From positions 1,550,001 to 1,614,000 of the forward strand of contig NZ_AP019841.1 in NCBI RefSeq assembly GCF_007990445.1: a DNA stretch of 64,000 nucleotides, written 5' to 3'. The position numbers were made by a program, and so were the translations under genes. A model generated the notes under the pieces. It was given only the letters and a program-made list of their open reading frames with translations, searched no databases and was not told the DNA's origin. Each line of letters opens with the position of its first letter. Position 1 is the first letter of the stretch. This DNA is from Leptotrichia wadei (lineage in GTDB: Bacteria; Fusobacteriota; Fusobacteriia; Fusobacteriales; Leptotrichiaceae). Below are positions 1 to 9,055 of this stretch, piece after piece.

Positions 1-2927
1 TTACAAATGCTACAAACACAACAGGCGGAATGATTGGAGTTTATACAACAGCCGGGACAGGAAATACCCTTACAAATAATGGAGATATTACTGGTTCATC
101 GGCAGCGCTTGAATTTGGTATTGTATCAGATGGAGCAGATATAATTAATAAAGGAAATATAACATTAGGAAATGCAGCATTACAGGAAAATGCAAATGTC
201 GGTATTTATGCGAAAACTAAAAATACGATAACTAATGATGGTAAAATTACTGTTGGTGATAATGCGATAGGAATTTATGGATATAATATTAACAACAATA
301 CAGGAAGTATTAAGGCTGGAGATAACGGAGTTGCAATCTATACTCAAGGAGACGGTACAGTAAACTTGAATGCAAATTCTAAAATTACTGTAGGAAAAGA
401 TCAAGCTGTAGGCGTTTATGCAGTTGGAGCTAACCAGCACATTAATGTAAATGCAGGATCTAGCATGACAATCGGAGATAATTCGTTTGGAATTGTAAAT
501 CTTGGAGCGGGAAATACTGTAACATCTAATACAGCAAATCCAGTAACTTTGGGAACAGATGCAGTTTATGTTTATCAGAATGATAATAAAGGAACTGTAA
601 TTAATCACACTCCATTGACATCTGCAGGAGATAGAAATTACGGCCTTTATGGAAATGGAAATATATATAACGATGGAGTAATTGACTTTTCAAATGGTAT
701 CGGAAATGTAGGAATGTATGCAACTACCGGCGGAACTGCGACAAACCTTGCTGGAGGAATAATAAAAGTTGGAGATTCAGATACTAACAGAAAAGAATAC
801 GGTGTAGGTATGGCAACAGGATATTATGATGACAACCCATTGTCACCAACATATAGACAAGTTTCTAATCAAGGAACTATTATAAATCAGGGAACTATTG
901 AAGTAAGCAAACCTGACACGATAGGTATGTATGCAGTAGGTTCAGGATCTAAGGCAATTAACTATGGAAACATCAACCTTATGGGAAGTAAAACTGTTGG
1001 AATGTACATTGACAGAGGTGCAGTCGGAGAAAACTGGGGAACTATCCAGACAACGGCAAGCGGACTTACATCAGCAAAAGGAGTCTATGTAGCTAATGGA
1101 GGTTATATCAAGAATTACGGAGTGATAAATATTGCGGCTTCAGATAGCCAAAGTGCAGGAATTTGGACAGATAATGCAGATCACGCCGAAGAAAATGCAA
1201 ATGGAGTAAATCCTGTAACTCTGACAAGCCAGACAGGAACTTCAACACCAAGAATGAAAGTGGCTACAGCAAGTGACATGAAGGAAATGGGAGGAGTCAT
1301 AGTAAAAGTTCCACCTAAGGCTGCAGTCCCTACAGTAGCGGATGCGCAAGGCAACATAATTCCAATATATAAACTGGATACAGATATGGCAGTGCCACAA
1401 CCTGCTGAAGTAATAATAAAATCACCATCAGGAGTTACTCCGATAAATCTTTCTGCAAGTGACTATTTCATGAACTTTCCATCATCTTCAGAAATTTCTA
1501 GCATAGGAATGTATGTGGATACTTCAGGAGTTAATTATACAAATCCTATTCAAGGACTGAATTACTTGACAGGACTGACTGACATTAATTTGCTTTTTGG
1601 GGCAGAAGCTACAAGATATACCACTGCAAAAGCAATTGAAGTTGGAGATAACATTTTAAAACCTTATAATGATGCTTTGAAAGGTGTTGTAACAGGAGGA
1701 ACAACATTAAATGTAATATCGTCAAGCTTGACATGGATGGCACAGCCTACCAAGAATCCTGTGACAGAACTTCTTGACAAGCTATACTTGATTAAGGTTC
1801 CTTATACAGTGTATGCAGAAAAGAATGACAGAAATACATATAACTTCTTGGACGGACTTGAACAACGGTATGGAGTAGAAGGACTGGGAACAAGAGAAAA
1901 ATTGCTGTTTGATAAGATAAGCAGCCTAAATGGCGGAGAAGGGCATATCTTGGCTCAGGCATTTGATGAGATGAAAGGACACCAATATGCAAATATTCAG
2001 CAAAGAACAAATGCTACAGGAAATTCTCTTGACAGCGAGTTCAAATACTTAAAGGACGAATGGAGAAATCCAACTAAGCAAAATAACAAAATAAAAGCAT
2101 TTGGTTTAAGGGATGAATATAATACTGACACACCTGGAATCATTGACTATAAGAGCAATGCCTACGGGGTAGCTTATGTTCATGAGGATGAAAAGATTAA
2201 GATGGGAAATTCTAGCGGGTGGTATGCAGGAACTGTAACAAACAGATTCAGATTCAAGGATCTAGGACATTCGACAGAAGACCAGACAATGATAAAAGCT
2301 GGAATATTTAAGACAATGTCACCTAAAAAGGATTATAACGGAGCACTGCAATGGACAGTTGCAGGAGATGTATTTGCAGGAATTAATAACATGAAGCGTA
2401 AATTCTGGATAGTTGATGATACATTTGAAGCTAAATCTACATATCATACTTATGGAGCGGCTCTTAAAAATGAACTTGGATATGATATTAGAATGAGTGA
2501 AAGAACACATTTAAGACCATACGGGGCCTTGAAAATGGAATATGGAAAATTTAGCAACATCAAGGAAAATGATGGAGAAGTTAGATTAGAAGTAAAAGGA
2601 AACGACTATTTCTCAGTAAAACCAGAAGCTGGATTAGAGTTTAAATACATTCAGCCGCTTGCAGTAAGAACAAATTTGACAGTAGGAGTTACAGCTGCTT
2701 ATGAAAATGAGCTTGGAAAACTGCAAAATAGAAATCAGGCGAGAGTAAGATACACAACAGCAGACTGGTATAATCTTGAAAAGGAAAAGGAAGATAAGCG
2801 TGGAAACGGTAAATTTGACTTGAATATCGGGGTTGACAATACTAGATTTGGCGTTACAGTAAATGCTGGATATGATACTAAGGGAAATAATATTCGAGGT
2901 GGAATTGGATTTAGAGCGATTTATTAA
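1..2927 (+). CDS. Autotransporter, C-terminal part (5' end outside window)
   Basis: The reading frame is open to the left edge of the window, so the true start lies upstream; the ATG at 30 is internal. The visible ~970 residues begin with many short degenerate repeats built on Gly-Val/Ile-Tyr-Ala and Asn-x-Gly-x-Ile, the pattern of a beta-helical passenger. A less repetitive linker follows, then from about residue 700 a region of alternating aromatic/hydrophobic strands ending in an aromatic residue (...FRAIY), typical of a type V (autotransporter) outer-membrane beta-barrel. Proteins of this family pass their passenger through the barrel to the cell surface, often as adhesins; the ligand here cannot be read from sequence. 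No catalytic motif was seen. The family call is firm, the function is inferred. Confidence 0.85.
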   Translation, partial: TNATNTTGGMIGVYTTAGTGNTLTNNGDITGSSAALEFGIVSDGADIINKGNITLGNAALQENANVGIYAKTKNTITNDGKITVGDNAIGIYGYNINNNTGSIKAGDNGVAIYTQGDGTVNLNANSKITVGKDQAVGVYAVGANQHINVNAGSSMTIGDNSFGIVNLGAGNTVTSNTANPVTLGTDAVYVYQNDNKGTVINHTPLTSAGDRNYGLYGNGNIYNDGVIDFSNGIGNVGMYATTGGTATNLAGGIIKVGDSDTNRKEYGVGMATGYYDDNPLSPTYRQVSNQGTIINQGTIEVSKPDTIGMYAVGSGSKAINYGNINLMGSKTVGMYIDRGAVGENWGTIQTTASGLTSAKGVYVANGGYIKNYGVINIAASDSQSAGIWTDNADHAEENANGVNPVTLTSQTGTSTPRMKVATASDMKEMGGVIVKVPPKAAVPTVADAQGNIIPIYKLDTDMAVPQPAEVIIKSPSGVTPINLSASDYFMNFPSSSEISSIGMYVDTSGVNYTNPIQGLNYLTGLTDINLLFGAEATRYTTAKAIEVGDNILKPYNDALKGVVTGGTTLNVISSSLTWMAQPTKNPVTELLDKLYLIKVPYTVYAEKNDRNTYNFLDGLEQRYGVEGLGTREKLLFDKISSLNGGEGHILAQAFDEMKGHQYANIQQRTNATGNSLDSEFKYLKDEWRNPTKQNNKIKAFGLRDEYNTDTPGIIDYKSNAYGVAYVHEDEKIKMGNSSGWYAGTVTNRFRFKDLGHSTEDQTMIKAGIFKTMSPKKDYNGALQWTVAGDVFAGINNMKRKFWIVDDTFEAKSTYHTYGAALKNELGYDIRMSERTHLRPYGALKMEYGKFSNIKENDGEVRLEVKGNDYFSVKPEAGLEFKYIQPLAVRTNLTVGVTAAYENELGKLQNRNQARVRYTTADWYNLEKEKEDKRGNGKFDLNIGVDNTRFGVTVNAGYDTKGNNIRGGIGFRAIY

Positions 2928-2939
2928 TTTTAAGTTTAG

Positions 2940-2959
2940 CAAGGGATATTAATCCCTTG
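2940..2959. terminator. Hairpin after the autotransporter
   Basis: An 8-bp perfect stem, CAAGGGAT pairing with ATCCCTTG around a 4-base loop, lies 12 bases after the autotransporter stop. The following T run is short, so termination strength is uncertain. The stem resembles the core hairpin of repeat family A described elsewhere in this window, but the flanks do not match. Confidence 0.45.
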
Positions 2960-3102
2960 TTTACTATATATGAGAAAACATTTTGGAACGAAAAAATAAT
3001 TAAATACTGAATAAAAAAAATTTTAAAAAAATCATTTAAAAATTCAAAAAAATAGGGTATAATTAATTATAGAAAAAAATATAAAATTTTTAGGAGGAGA
3101 AA

Positions 3103-4143
3103 ATGAAAAGAATTGTAACAATTTTTAGTGTAATTTTTGCACTAATGTTAATCGCAGCTTGTGGAAATAAGCCAGCTACTGGAGAGCAGGTAAAAGATGG
3201 AAAAACTTTTACTGATTCAACAAATTCTAAAAAATCTGTTGCAGTAGTTTACTCTACAGGTGGAAAAGGTGACAAATCGTTTAATGATGCGACTTTTAGA
3301 GGATTACAAAAGGCTCAGAAGGAGCTTGGGATTTCTTTTAAAGAATACGAGCCAAAAGATCCAGCGACAGAAGCAAAAAATGCTTTGACACAATTTGCAG
3401 AAACTGGAGAATTTGACTTGATTATCGCAGTTGGTTATACAATGAAGGATTCACTAGTTGCAGTAGCAAAAGCATTCCCTGATCAAAAATTTGCAATAAT
3501 TGACGAAACTGTAACTGGCCTTCCAAATGTTACTTCTATCTTGTTTAAAGAACATGAAGGATCATTCCTTGTAGGTGCATTAGCCGGAATGATGGACAAG
3601 ACAGGAACTATTGGATTTGTCGGAGCAAATGAATCTGAATTAATTAATAGATTTTATGCTGGATATGCACAAGGTGCAAGATATATAAAACCTAGCATCA
3701 AAGTTTTACCTGTTTATATCGGAGGAAGCAATTCTTTCAATGACCAGGCATCAGCTAAAGCAAAAACAGAAACATTAATTCAACAAGGTGCAGATGTAAT
3801 TTATCACGCAGCTGGAGCAAGCGGACTTGGAGTATTCCAAGCAGTTAAAGAAAAAAATGTTTATGGAATTGGTGTAGATTCTAACCAAGATTCCCTATAT
3901 CCTGGAACAATCTTAACTTCTATGATGAAATATGTTGACAATGCAGTATTTGATGTTATAAAAACTACTGTTGAAGGAAAATTCCAAGCAAAAGTCCAAA
4001 CTTTCGGAATCAAGGAAAATGGAGTAGGAACTACAGACTTTGAATTTACAAAGGATAAAATTGGTGAAGAAAACATCAAACGTCTTGAACAAATTAAACA
4101 AGATATTAAAGATGGAAAAATTGTAGTAAAACCTTCAATATAA
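3103..4143 (+). CDS. BMP-family nucleoside-binding lipoprotein (PnrA/Med-like)
   Basis: Substrate-binding protein of the basic membrane protein family, whose studied members bind purine or other nucleosides for an ABC importer. The signal peptide ends in a lipobox (IAAC, Cys20), so it should be a lipoprotein. The mature part carries family features: a KGDKSFND stretch near residue 60, the GTIGFVGA stretch near 168 and the YGIGVDSNQD stretch near 255. 346 residues is normal length. A strong AGGAGG site precedes the ATG by 5 bases. The next gene is pyrimidine-nucleoside phosphorylase, consistent with nucleoside uptake and salvage. The matching ABC ATPase and permeases are not next to it. A TATAAT at 3058-3063 may be the -10 box. 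Confidence 0.88.
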   Translation: MKRIVTIFSVIFALMLIAACGNKPATGEQVKDGKTFTDSTNSKKSVAVVYSTGGKGDKSFNDATFRGLQKAQKELGISFKEYEPKDPATEAKNALTQFAETGEFDLIIAVGYTMKDSLVAVAKAFPDQKFAIIDETVTGLPNVTSILFKEHEGSFLVGALAGMMDKTGTIGFVGANESELINRFYAGYAQGARYIKPSIKVLPVYIGGSNSFNDQASAKAKTETLIQQGADVIYHAAGASGLGVFQAVKEKNVYGIGVDSNQDSLYPGTILTSMMKYVDNAVFDVIKTTVEGKFQAKVQTFGIKENGVGTTDFEFTKDKIGEENIKRLEQIKQDIKDGKIVVKPSI

Positions 4144-4216
4144 TTTCAAAGCAATAAATATAATTATTTGACATCTATATTAAATAATATTTCTTTAAAT
4201 TCAAAAAATTACCAAC

Positions 4217-4272
4217 GGCTGTTTTAGAATTGATATAAAAATTAAATATCATTCTTTTACAGCCTTTTCTTT
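4217..4272 (+). terminator. Rho-independent terminator after the BMP lipoprotein gene
   Basis: GGCTGT (4217-4222) pairs with ACAGCC (4259-4264), and inside it AGAATTGATAT pairs with ATATCATTCT apart from one bulge. TTTTCTTT follows directly. It lies 74 bases after the stop of the nucleoside-binding gene and 36 before the pdp start, so the two genes may be separate units or coupled by read-through. Confidence 0.65.
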
Positions 4273-4307
4273 ATTAGAAAATTTAAAATTAAATAGGAGA
4301 TGATTTT

Positions 4308-5612
4308 ATGAGAGCAGTCGACATAATTCAAAAAAAGCGTGATAATAACGAACTTTCAGAAACGGAAATTGAATTTTTATTAAATGGGTATTTATCGGGA
4401 AATATACCCGATTATCAGATGGCGGCATTTCTTATGGCTGTTTATTTCAACGATATGACAAAAAACGAATTGTTAAAATTTACAATGTTAATGCGAGATT
4501 CTGGAGATACTATAAAATTTGAGGGAATAAATAGGTTTCTTGTGGACAAGCACAGTACTGGCGGGGTTGGCGATAAAGTTACAGTTATTCTTTCTCCTAT
4601 TTTATCGGCACTTGGAATGGCAAATGTAAAGCTATCTGGAAAGGGTCTTGGACATACTGGCGGAACAATTGACAAATTTGAATCAATTCAAGGCTTTAAA
4701 TTTTCAACAACAAAAGAAGAAATCACAAAAATTGCCAACAAAACTGGAATTGGTCTTATGGGCTACAGCAATAAAATTGTCCCTCTTGACAAAAAATTAT
4801 ACTCTTTACGTGATGTTACGGCAACTGTTCCAAGTATTCCGCTAATTGCAAGCAGCATTATGAGCAAAAAACTGGCAATTCATTCGGATGTTATAATTCT
4901 TGATGTAAAAGTTGGAGATGGAGCTTTTATGAAAAATTTGGATCAAGCTAAAAAATTAGCAGAACGAATGATGGAAATTGGCAAAGGAGCAGGCAGAAAA
5001 GTTAAGGTTGTGCTTAGCAATATGGATGAGCCGCTGGGATATGCAGTTGGAAATGCGAATGAAATTATTGAGGCAATAGAATTTTTAAAGGGAAACTATG
5101 CTGATGATGTGAAAAAAGTTGTCTATACAATCGCAGGTCTTGCATTAAAGGAAAAAGGTGAAATATCAGAACTTTGTGAGGCTTATGAAAAAATAGACAA
5201 AGTTATAAAAAATGGAAGCGCATTACGGATATTAGGTGAATTTATTGGAGAAAGCGGCGGAAATAAGGAACTTGTAAATAATTACGATTTGCTTCCAAAA
5301 GCCAAATATAAAATGGAAATTTTTTCTGAAAATGCAGGATATATAAAAAGAATAAAAACAGAAAAAATTGGAAAGGCTGCAATGATTATTGGTGCTGGCC
5401 GTGCTAAAAAAGGAGATGAGATTGATCATTCGGCAGGAATAAATATTTTTAAGAAAGCAGGAGAAAAAATTGCGAAAAATGAAAAAATTGCTGAAATTTA
5501 CTATAATGACAATAAAAATATAACCGAATCTCAAAATATGGTCTTGGAGGCTTTTGAACTGACTAAAGAAAAAGTTGAAAAACCAGAAGCTATTTTAGAA
5601 ATAATTGAATAA
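4308..5612 (+). CDS. pdp: Pyrimidine-nucleoside phosphorylase
   Basis: Cleaves uridine, thymidine or deoxyuridine with phosphate to give the base and (deoxy)ribose 1-phosphate. The 434-residue length is the family norm. The phosphate-binding signature KHSTGGVGDK is at residues 81-90, SGKGLGHTGGT at about 109-119, and the PYNP C-terminal domain follows. The ATG has a TAGGAG site 8 bases upstream. It sits behind a nucleoside-binding lipoprotein gene, which fits a salvage role. It could equally be called thymidine phosphorylase (deoA); substrate range cannot be decided by eye. It ends convergently with secA. Confidence 0.93.
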   Translation: MRAVDIIQKKRDNNELSETEIEFLLNGYLSGNIPDYQMAAFLMAVYFNDMTKNELLKFTMLMRDSGDTIKFEGINRFLVDKHSTGGVGDKVTVILSPILSALGMANVKLSGKGLGHTGGTIDKFESIQGFKFSTTKEEITKIANKTGIGLMGYSNKIVPLDKKLYSLRDVTATVPSIPLIASSIMSKKLAIHSDVIILDVKVGDGAFMKNLDQAKKLAERMMEIGKGAGRKVKVVLSNMDEPLGYAVGNANEIIEAIEFLKGNYADDVKKVVYTIAGLALKEKGEISELCEAYEKIDKVIKNGSALRILGEFIGESGGNKELVNNYDLLPKAKYKMEIFSENAGYIKRIKTEKIGKAAMIIGAGRAKKGDEIDHSAGINIFKKAGEKIAKNEKIAEIYYNDNKNITESQNMVLEAFELTKEKVEKPEAILEIIE

Positions 5613-5614
5613 AA

Positions 5615-5744
5615 AAACTACACTCTATACTATTTTCCATTTAAATAGCAGATAAATCATAAATTTTTTTGCAAGGGGTTAAACCCCCTTGTTTAGCGTA
5701 TATAATCTCTGTCTTTTAAATAGGTTTAGTATTAAGTGTAGTTT
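5615..5744. repeat. Palindromic intergenic element, family C copy 1
   Basis: Fills most of the convergent gap between pdp and secA. Outer arms AAACTACACT (5615-5624) and AGTGTAGTTT (5735-5744) are perfect inverted repeats. Inside them TACTATTTTCCATTTAAATAG and TTTTAAATAGGTTTAGTA are imperfect inverted repeats. At the centre CAAGGGG (5672-5678) pairs with CCCCTTG (5685-5691). No coding frame. It could act as a bidirectional terminator or be a small non-autonomous mobile element. Confidence 0.6.
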
Positions 5745-5767
5745 CTATTAATCAAATACTTTTATTT

Positions 5768-8428
5768 TTACACGTTTCTTCTTTCACGTTCTCTTCTTTC
5801 CCTTCGTGAAAGCGGACGTCTTGGTTCGTTTATCGCATCATTTGGAACATCGTCACCAATCATTTCATTTTCATTATGTTCGTATTTTACATTTGAAACT
5901 TCTTCATGTGTCAAATTATTTGTATCTTCTTCGCTACGAACTCTTAGTTTAAGGATAAATGAACTTGTTTCACGTTTTATTGCATCTATCATTTCATTAT
6001 AAACATCGAAAGCTACAATTTTATAATCGTGAATTGGATTTCTTTGTCCATAAGAACGCAATCTTATTCCTTCACGCAGTTCTGTCAAATCCTTCAAATG
6101 TTGTCGCCATTTAGAATCCAGCACTTCTAACATAATATATCTTTCGATTCTTCTAAATACTTCACTTCCAACAGCTTCTTCCTTTTCATCATAAACTTTT
6201 ATCAAGTCATCATAAACTTTGTCAGAAATTTCTTCAGCGCTTGCATCTTGTAAGTCTTCTGAAATTTCATATTCAAATGTTTCTTGAAGTTTGTCTGCCA
6301 ATAAATTGAAGTCCTTTTCTCCATTGCCTTCACCAACATAAGCTGAATTTACAATATCGTCCACTGTATCTGAAATCATTCCAGTAATCAATTCCTTAAG
6401 ATTTTCATTTTTCAAAATGGCATCCCTTTGTTCATAGACAACTTCCCTTTGAGTATTGTTTACATCATCATATTCAATAAGGCTTTTTCTTGATGAAAAG
6501 TTTCTGCTTTCAATACGTTTTTGCGCATTTTCTACAGATTTACTGATTTGTTTATGACGAATTTCCTCATCTTCATCAATTTTTAACATTTTCATCATTG
6601 CTTTTAACTTATCTCCACCAAACAATCTCATCAAGTCATCATCTAGCGACAAATAAAATTCAGATGTTCCTGGATCTCCTTGACGTCCAGCACGTCCTCT
6701 TAACTGATTGTCAATACGTCTGCTTTCGTGTCTTTCAGTTCCTAAAATAAACAGCCCTCCAGCTTCGATAACCCGTTTTTTGTCCTCTTCGCATTCCTTC
6801 GCATAAGTTTTATAAACATCTTCATATTCTGGTGTTCCCTTAACTGCAACTTTTGTAGCAAAAGACTCTGCATCTCCACCAAGTTTTATATCTGTTCCAC
6901 GTCCTGCCATATTTGTCGCAATCGTTACTGTTTTAAAACGTCCAGCCTGTGCTATGATTTCCGCTTCTCTTTCGTGATGTTTTGCATTTAATATTTCATG
7001 CGGAATTTTTGCCTTTTTAAGAAGTGCTGATACTTCTTCAGAATGTTGTATTGAAGCTGTACCGACAAGAACTGGCTGTCCCTTTTCATAAAGCTCTTCT
7101 ATTTTTCTTGCAATTGCTTTATATTTAGCATTTTTATTCATATAGATTACATCTGGCAGGTCAACTCTGGCTACAGGTCTATTTGTAGGCACTACAATAA
7201 CTTTTAACTTATAAATTTGTTTAAATTCATCTTCTTCTGTTTTTGCAGTCCCTGTCATTCCAGAAAGTTTTTCATACATTCTAAAATAGTTTTGCAGTGT
7301 AATTGTCGCAAGTGTCTGATTTTCTCCTGCAACTTCCAATTTTTCCTTAGCTTCTATAGCCTGATGCAGCCCATCTGAATAACGTCTTCCTTCCATAAGA
7401 CGCCCAGTAAATTCATCAACTATAATAACTTCATTATCATCATTAATAATATAATCTCTATCTAGTTTAAATAATTCCTTTGCCTTCAATGCCTGTGTCA
7501 AAAAATGTGTCAGTTCAACATATTCTGGCGAATACAAATTTTCAATTTTCAATATTCTTTCAACATTTTTAATCCCTTTATCAGTAATCGTAACCGTATG
7601 CGACTTTTCATCAACTTCATAGTCTTCCCAGTCTTCATCAGGGATAACTGTATTTTTCTTATCTTTAATTTCTTCAGTCTTGTAACTTCTTTTAAGTTTT
7701 TTAGCAACTTCTGCAAAAGTGTTATACCACTCTGTAGTTTCTTCAGCAGCTCCCGAAATAATAAGCGGTGTTCTCGCTTCATCAATCAAAATCGAATCTA
7801 TTTCATCGACAATAACATAATTATGCCCACGTTGAACCTTCTCATCGAGTTCTCCAACCATATTATCTCTCAAATAGTCAAATCCAAATTCATTGTTAGT
7901 TCCATAAGTAATATCACAGTTATATGCATTTTTTCTTTGTTCTGGCGTAATATTTCCAACAACAACTCCTGAAGTTAGCCCTAAAAACTCAAAAAGTCCA
8001 GCCATAATATCTCTATCCCGCTTTGCAAGATAATCATTAACCGTTACAACATGAACTCCTTTTCCTGGCAATGCGTTTAAATAAATTGCAAGTGTTGACA
8101 TAAGGGTTTTTCCTTCCCCTGTCTTCATTTCCGCAATGCTTCCCTTATGCAAAATCATTCCACCAATAAGCTGAACATCATAATGACGCATTCCTAATAG
8201 TCTTTTAGCAGTTTCTCTCACTGTCGCAAATGCTTCCACCAATATGTCATCAAGTGACTCCTTTGCCAGTCTTTCTTTAAATTCCACAGTTTTATGCTGC
8301 AGCTGCTCATCTGTCAGTTTTTCAAAAATCGGTTCAATTTCATTAATTTTATTTACCAATTTCTGCATTTTTTTTATTTCTCTATCATCTGATGTACCAA
8401 ATATTTTTTCTCCTAATTTTTTTAACAT
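5768..8428 (-). CDS. secA: Preprotein translocase ATPase SecA
   Basis: Motor ATPase that drives unfolded preproteins through SecYEG. All DEAD-motor landmarks are present: Walker A GEGKT at residues 104-108, DEID at 208-211 followed by DEARTPL, the preprotein-crosslinking domain between about 220 and 370, and the second RecA fold with TNMAGRGTDIKLGG and LRGRAGRQGDPG. 886 residues is usual. The C-terminus ends in an Arg-rich tail (SRRERRERERRNV) and lacks the Cys-rich SEC-C zinc motif used by many SecA proteins to contact SecB. An AAAGGA site precedes the ATG. It begins about 80 bases downstream of the small gene at 8506. Confidence 0.97.
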   Translation of the reverse strand: MLKKLGEKIFGTSDDREIKKMQKLVNKINEIEPIFEKLTDEQLQHKTVEFKERLAKESLDDILVEAFATVRETAKRLLGMRHYDVQLIGGMILHKGSIAEMKTGEGKTLMSTLAIYLNALPGKGVHVVTVNDYLAKRDRDIMAGLFEFLGLTSGVVVGNITPEQRKNAYNCDITYGTNNEFGFDYLRDNMVGELDEKVQRGHNYVIVDEIDSILIDEARTPLIISGAAEETTEWYNTFAEVAKKLKRSYKTEEIKDKKNTVIPDEDWEDYEVDEKSHTVTITDKGIKNVERILKIENLYSPEYVELTHFLTQALKAKELFKLDRDYIINDDNEVIIVDEFTGRLMEGRRYSDGLHQAIEAKEKLEVAGENQTLATITLQNYFRMYEKLSGMTGTAKTEEDEFKQIYKLKVIVVPTNRPVARVDLPDVIYMNKNAKYKAIARKIEELYEKGQPVLVGTASIQHSEEVSALLKKAKIPHEILNAKHHEREAEIIAQAGRFKTVTIATNMAGRGTDIKLGGDAESFATKVAVKGTPEYEDVYKTYAKECEEDKKRVIEAGGLFILGTERHESRRIDNQLRGRAGRQGDPGTSEFYLSLDDDLMRLFGGDKLKAMMKMLKIDEDEEIRHKQISKSVENAQKRIESRNFSSRKSLIEYDDVNNTQREVVYEQRDAILKNENLKELITGMISDTVDDIVNSAYVGEGNGEKDFNLLADKLQETFEYEISEDLQDASAEEISDKVYDDLIKVYDEKEEAVGSEVFRRIERYIMLEVLDSKWRQHLKDLTELREGIRLRSYGQRNPIHDYKIVAFDVYNEMIDAIKRETSSFILKLRVRSEEDTNNLTHEEVSNVKYEHNENEMIGDDVPNDAINEPRRPLSRRERRERERRNV

Positions 8429-8505
8429 ATTTTATAATTTTTCCTTTCTCATATTAAATTTTTCAAATTATATATTAAATCCATTTATTACAAAATATTC
8501 AGTTT

Positions 8506-8919
8506 TTATTCACGTATTCTCAAATTATTCTCATTCTTTTTACTAAAAAAAGCATAACTATCTTGGGAACCTCCAGAAATTTTACCATCATCCTGATAAT
8601 TTTTATTTACAAAATAAATAATATCCTGATTCCCTTTAAACAAAAAAAACAAGTTATTATTATTTTTTTCCTTTTCCTTCCTTTTCCCAATCTTTTCCAG
8701 TTCTTGTGTAAAGCGCCTATTATCCCTGCTCTTAAACTGATTAATCTTCACAATCAGATCCCTAATATCTTCATGGCTCAAATTGTTCTCATTTACAAAA
8801 ACACTCAATTTATGGCTAAAACTAGGCGTTCCTATCAAACTTGAATAAGTCATCATAAAAATAATACAAGTCATCACAAGCATTATACTTTTTCTTCTAT
8901 CTATAATCATCTTTTTCAT
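8506..8919 (-). CDS. Small membrane-anchored or exported protein, unknown
   Basis: 137 residues, not recognised. The N-terminus is basic (KKMIIDRRK) followed by a hydrophobic segment at about residues 12-30, so it is a signal anchor or uncleaved signal peptide. The rest is polar, with a Lys/Asn-rich middle (KEKEKNNNN). A GAGGA site lies about 13 bases before the ATG, slightly far; Met4 would be worse. It precedes secA by 77 bases on the same strand and could share its transcript. No family could be assigned. Confidence 0.55.
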   Translation of the reverse strand: MKKMIIDRRKSIMLVMTCIIFMMTYSSLIGTPSFSHKLSVFVNENNLSHEDIRDLIVKINQFKSRDNRRFTQELEKIGKRKEKEKNNNNLFFLFKGNQDIIYFVNKNYQDDGKISGGSQDSYAFFSKKNENNLRIRE

Positions 8920-9055
8920 TATTATTTTTTATTCCTCTAAATTAAGTTATATATTTTAGTCAAAATTTACTTATTATATCATTTATTATGCCTTTTGTCT
9001 ATTGTACTTATATTTAATATTTTTTATATTTAATTTTAATTATCTAACTTAAAAA

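Noticed and set aside
180-608. 142-codon frame opposite the autotransporter passenger
   Set aside because: Ile/Ser/Cys/Tyr-rich composition from the complement of a repetitive gene; no ribosome site or family.
7505-7972. 155-codon frame on the plus strand opposite secA
   Set aside because: It is antisense to conserved SecA motor motifs, low in complexity and typical of AT-rich shadow frames.
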